Assembly: GCA_905214875.1 (NCBI GenBank)
Contig: CAJMNR010000011.1
Location: 1 to 64,000, forward strand
Direction: 5' to 3'
DNA from: an uncultured bacterium
GTDB lineage: Bacteria > Bacillota > Clostridia > Lachnospirales > Lachnospiraceae
Length of the DNA: 64,000 bases
A model generated the notes under the pieces. That model was not told the origin of the DNA. It worked only from the letters and a program-made list of their open reading frames with translations, and searched no databases. The position numbers and the translations under genes were made by a program. Shown piece by piece: positions 61,193-64,000 of the stretch (the first letter of the stretch is position 1; every line of letters starts with the position of its first letter).

Positions 61193-63811
61193 ATGGATGA
61201 CGCACTTTATAATGTAATGAACTGGCCAGAGATAGAAGCAATTGTTTATTCTGAACATGATAATCCTCATAATATTCTTGGCTATTCCAAGATAGAGGAA
61301 GGATATTTAATAAATGCATTTTTTCCAAATGCAGTTAGCGTTGAAGTTGTGCTAAAGGGCGGAAAAAATTATACGATGGAACTTACAGATGAGGCCGGAT
61401 TTTATTCTGTAATTATCCCAAAGAGAAATAAACCAGAATATACATATTTGGTTACGTATGATAATGGCAAACAACAGGAAGTAGTAGATCCATATAACTT
61501 TAAACCTGTGATTACACAAAGAGATATGGATATGTTTTCAAAAGGCGTTCACTATACAGTTTATGAAAAATTGGGCGCACACAAGATGACGATTAATGGG
61601 GTTGAAGGTGTACTATTTGCAGTATGGGCACCAAATGCAATACGTGTAAGCGTAGTTGGTGATTTTAATATTTGGGATGGAAGAAGACATCCGATGAGAC
61701 GTCTTGGAGATTCCGGTATCTTTGAATTGTTTATTCCAGGAATCAAACAAGGAGAAGTATATAAATATGAATTAAAGATTAAGGGCGGATTGACGACATT
61801 AAAGTCAGATCCTTATGGATATCGTTCTGAATTAAGACCGGCAACAGCAAGTATTGTTTATGATTTGAATTCCTATAAGTGGCATGATGATGCTTGGGTA
61901 GCAAGTAGGAAGAGAAAAGATATGAAGAAAGAGCCAATGTCCATTTATGAGGTACATTTGGGATCTTGGAGAAAACCAGATATCGAAGGCGATAATGCAT
62001 TTTACAATTATCGTGAAATTGCACATATGTTAGCAGAGTACGTAACGGAGATGGGATATACCCATGTAGAATTACTTCCGATTATGGAACATCCATTAGA
62101 TGCTTCCTGGGGATACCAAGTAATTGGTTATTATTCAGTAACATCAAGATTTGGTACACCAGATGATTTTATGTATTTTATGGATTATATGCATCAGAAA
62201 GGAATCGGTGTAATCTTAGACTGGGTTCCAGCACATTTTCCAAGAGATACGCATGGCTTAGCTAATTTTGATGGAACATGCCTATATGAACATCTAGACC
62301 CAAGACAGGGATACCATCCTCATTGGGGAACCTTAATATATAATTACGGAAGACCACAAGTAGCAAACTTCTTAATTGCCAATGCTTTATTCTGGGTGGA
62401 AAAATTCCATGCAGATGGTATTCGTATGGATGCTGTAGCATCTATGCTTTACTTAGACTATGGTAAAGAAGATGGCGAGTGGGTTGCTAACCCATACGGA
62501 GGAAATGAGAATTTAGATGCTATCGCATTATTTAAACATTTGAATACCGTATTCAAGAAACGTTGTAAAGGTGCTGTCATCATGGCAGAAGAATCAACGG
62601 CATGGCCAATGGTAACTAAGTCAGCAGACGAAGGCGGACTTGGATTTGATTTCAAATGGAACATGGGATGGATGAATGATTTCCTTGATTATATGAAAAC
62701 AGATCCTTTATTTAGAAAAGGAAAACATGGTGAGCTTACGTTTAGCTTAACCTATACATTTAGTGAAAGCTATGTCTTAGTATTATCCCATGATGAAGTA
62801 GTTCATGGTAAGGGTTCTATGATTAATAAGATGCCTGGCGACTATGAAAAGAAGTTTGAAAACTTACGTGTTGCTTATGGATTCATGATGGCACATCCAG
62901 GAAAGAAATTATTATTTATGGGACAAGACTTCGCACAATTTACTGAATGGAGCGAGAAGAAGAGTTTAGAGTGGAATCTTCTTGAGGTAGATGCGCATAA
63001 ACAGATTCATGAGTATGTAAAGGCATTGAATAAGTTTTATCAATCTCATCCAGCATTATATGGAACGGATTGTGATGTGGATGGATTCGAGTGGATTAGT
63101 AATCTAGATGCAGACCATAGCATAATTGCATTTGTAAGAAAATCTGCAGATGGAAAAGAAAAATTATTATTTGTATTTAACTTTACGCCAGTATTCTATG
63201 ACAGCTTTAAGGTCGGTGTACCATTTAGCGGCAAGTTTAAGGAAATATTCAATAGTGATGCTGCCAAATTTGGCGGTTCTAATCATTTGAATAATCGTAC
63301 AAAGACTTCCTTAGAAGAACCTTGGGATGGCCGTGAGAATTCAATTGATATCGCAGTCCCACCTTTAGGTATGTCAGTATTTAGCTGTAAGAGCACGGAA
63401 GAGATTGCTAAGGAAAAGGAACGTGCTAAGCAGGTAGCAAAGCAGAAAGAATTGCAAAAACAGAAACAGCAGGCAAAGGAAGCGCAAGCAGCTAAAAAGG
63501 TTGCAGCTAAAAAAGAAGAAAAGGCCGTGAAGGAAGAAACGCCTAAGGTAGCAGAAGTCAATAAAGAAGAGACAGTAAAACAAGAATCAGCAGCAACTAC
63601 GGTAGCTGAAAAGGCGCCTGCTAAAAAGACAAGACCGAAGAAGCCTTCTACGAATAAAAAACCAAGAAACTCTAAAACTAAGACAGCTGAAAAGAACAGC
63701 GATAATGAAGTTGTAAAGCAGACAGTTGCGGAGTTTACTGTGACAGAGGATCAAGAAGCATCGAAAGTTGCTGATGTGATTGAATTATCTTCAGCTAAGA
63801 AGACGAATTAA
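61193..63811 (+). CDS. glgB: 1,4-alpha-glucan branching enzyme with an extra charged C-terminal tail
   Basis: 872 residues. Two CBM48-like modules (about 18-105 and 115-205) precede the GH13 barrel. Nucleophile Asp413 (GIRMDAVASM), acid/base Glu466 (MAEEST) and LSHDEVVHG are intact, and the all-beta C domain ends near Lys733. Residues 734-872 are extra: rich in Lys, Ala, Glu and Gln, first coiled-coil-like (KERAKQVAKQKELQKQKQQA), then Pro/Lys/Thr-rich. Normal enzymes have about 630-730 residues. No other glycogen gene is adjacent. It makes alpha-1,6 branches in glycogen. Confidence 0.94.
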   Translation: MDDALYNVMNWPEIEAIVYSEHDNPHNILGYSKIEEGYLINAFFPNAVSVEVVLKGGKNYTMELTDEAGFYSVIIPKRNKPEYTYLVTYDNGKQQEVVDPYNFKPVITQRDMDMFSKGVHYTVYEKLGAHKMTINGVEGVLFAVWAPNAIRVSVVGDFNIWDGRRHPMRRLGDSGIFELFIPGIKQGEVYKYELKIKGGLTTLKSDPYGYRSELRPATASIVYDLNSYKWHDDAWVASRKRKDMKKEPMSIYEVHLGSWRKPDIEGDNAFYNYREIAHMLAEYVTEMGYTHVELLPIMEHPLDASWGYQVIGYYSVTSRFGTPDDFMYFMDYMHQKGIGVILDWVPAHFPRDTHGLANFDGTCLYEHLDPRQGYHPHWGTLIYNYGRPQVANFLIANALFWVEKFHADGIRMDAVASMLYLDYGKEDGEWVANPYGGNENLDAIALFKHLNTVFKKRCKGAVIMAEESTAWPMVTKSADEGGLGFDFKWNMGWMNDFLDYMKTDPLFRKGKHGELTFSLTYTFSESYVLVLSHDEVVHGKGSMINKMPGDYEKKFENLRVAYGFMMAHPGKKLLFMGQDFAQFTEWSEKKSLEWNLLEVDAHKQIHEYVKALNKFYQSHPALYGTDCDVDGFEWISNLDADHSIIAFVRKSADGKEKLLFVFNFTPVFYDSFKVGVPFSGKFKEIFNSDAAKFGGSNHLNNRTKTSLEEPWDGRENSIDIAVPPLGMSVFSCKSTEEIAKEKERAKQVAKQKELQKQKQQAKEAQAAKKVAAKKEEKAVKEETPKVAEVNKEETVKQESAATTVAEKAPAKKTRPKKPSTNKKPRNSKTKTAEKNSDNEVVKQTVAEFTVTEDQEASKVADVIELSSAKKTN

Positions 63812-63818
63812 GCAAGTA

Positions 63819-63861
63819 AGAGACCTTGTACAAGTATGACTTGAATAAGGTCTCTTTTTTC
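63819..63861 (+). terminator. Intrinsic terminator after glgB
   Basis: AAGAGACCTT pairs with AAGGTCTCTTT, loop of about 20 bases with an inner CAAGT/ACTTG pairing, followed by T. Confidence 0.88.
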
Positions 63862-63917
63862 AATCGTTTGGAAACTTTTCTGCAATGAATAGCAAAAATT
63901 GTCTGTTAGTATCATAA

Positions 63918-64000
63918 TAGACAGAATGGGAATTATATTATAAAATAGTACCCGTAACATGTGAATAACCGAAAACAATAGATTGAGGGATAGATAAATG
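63918..64000 (+). other. Promoter and start codon of a gene leaving the window
   Basis: TAGACA (63918-63923), 17 bases, TAAAAT (63941-63946) form a weak promoter, followed by GAGGGA and ATG at 63998-64000. Only the start codon is inside the window, so the product cannot be named. Confidence 0.35.

Noticed and set aside
1..64000. CRISPR array, insertion sequence, prophage, tRNA or rRNA
   Set aside because: No regularly spaced repeats, transposase or integrase genes, or recognisable tRNA/rRNA sequences were seen on reading both strands.

Overview
This 64-kb window is a chromosomal segment of a low-GC, Gram-positive, probably strictly anaerobic Firmicute. The gene set and protein styles fit Lachnospiraceae / Clostridium cluster XIVa: an iron-sulfur two-subunit serine dehydratase, short-form LeuC/LeuD, Bce- and Van-type sensors, YesL, a PfoR-like protein, and SigA-type promoters often with an extended -10. 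This assignment is inferred from sequence character, not from a search. I see no rRNA, tRNA, CRISPR array, insertion sequence or prophage. Genes are densely packed and most transcription units end in a clear intrinsic terminator.

Layout. 1-5 kb: the end of an unrecognised gene, then a minus-strand serine-degradation operon (sdaAB-sdaAA-pfoR-like), then a PfkB-family kinase and a DUF503 protein. 5-9 kb: an XRE regulator with a YxlE/YxlF/YxlG-like ABC module, and two unknown genes. 9-11 kb: an RpiB-like isomerase and glutamate racemase. 11-15 kb: an uncharacterised three-gene unit (FAD oxidoreductase, PMT-type membrane glycosyltransferase, APH-like kinase). 15-18 kb: a coiled-coil protein and an acyl-CoA ligase. 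18-23 kb: an arginase-fold gene translationally coupled to a full Bce-type peptide-sensing/resistance module (response regulator, kinase, ABC ATPase, permease). 23-27 kb: an orphan LytTR regulator, a DUF2238 membrane protein, a small hypothetical and a doubly anchored lipoprotein. 27-33 kb: one-carbon/methionine genes (homocysteine methyltransferase-MTHFR fusion, cobalamin MetH) and an LCP cell-wall ligase. 33-35 kb: ilvN-ilvC. 35-38 kb: a vanR-vanS-vanH-like set without vanA or vanX. 38-45 kb: GH31 alpha-glucosidase, a lipoprotein, a methyltransferase, two DNA glycosylases (Hdg-like and MutY) and an amino-acid permease. 45-56 kb: branched-chain amino acid and serine synthesis (LysR regulator, leuC, leuD, a tiny acidic protein, leuB, ilvD, ilvB, serC, serA). 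56-64 kb: a GpsA-like dehydrogenase, an alpha/beta hydrolase, a DUF1015 protein, mannose-6-phosphate isomerase, YesL and a glycogen branching enzyme with a long charged tail.

How the parts fit. The core theme is serine, branched-chain amino acid and one-carbon metabolism. Serine is made by SerA/SerC (no serB here) and broken down by SdaAA/AB. Leucine and valine genes are split into ilvNC, leuCD and leuB-ilvD-ilvB units. A LysR gene divergent from leuC has a perfect dyad at about -65 of the leuC promoter, and a related site lies before ilvN. The second theme is the cell envelope under antibiotic stress: BceRSAB, VanRS-VanH, the YxlEFG-like ABC module, LCP, MurI and an uncharacterised surface-glycosylation-like operon. 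The most notable leads are the VanRSH set lacking ligase and dipeptidase, the FAD-GT39-APH operon, the arginase-fold/Bce coupling, the 48-residue acidic protein and strong-promoter/hairpin leader inside the leu cluster, the DUF1015 protein near serC-serA, and the GlgB tail.
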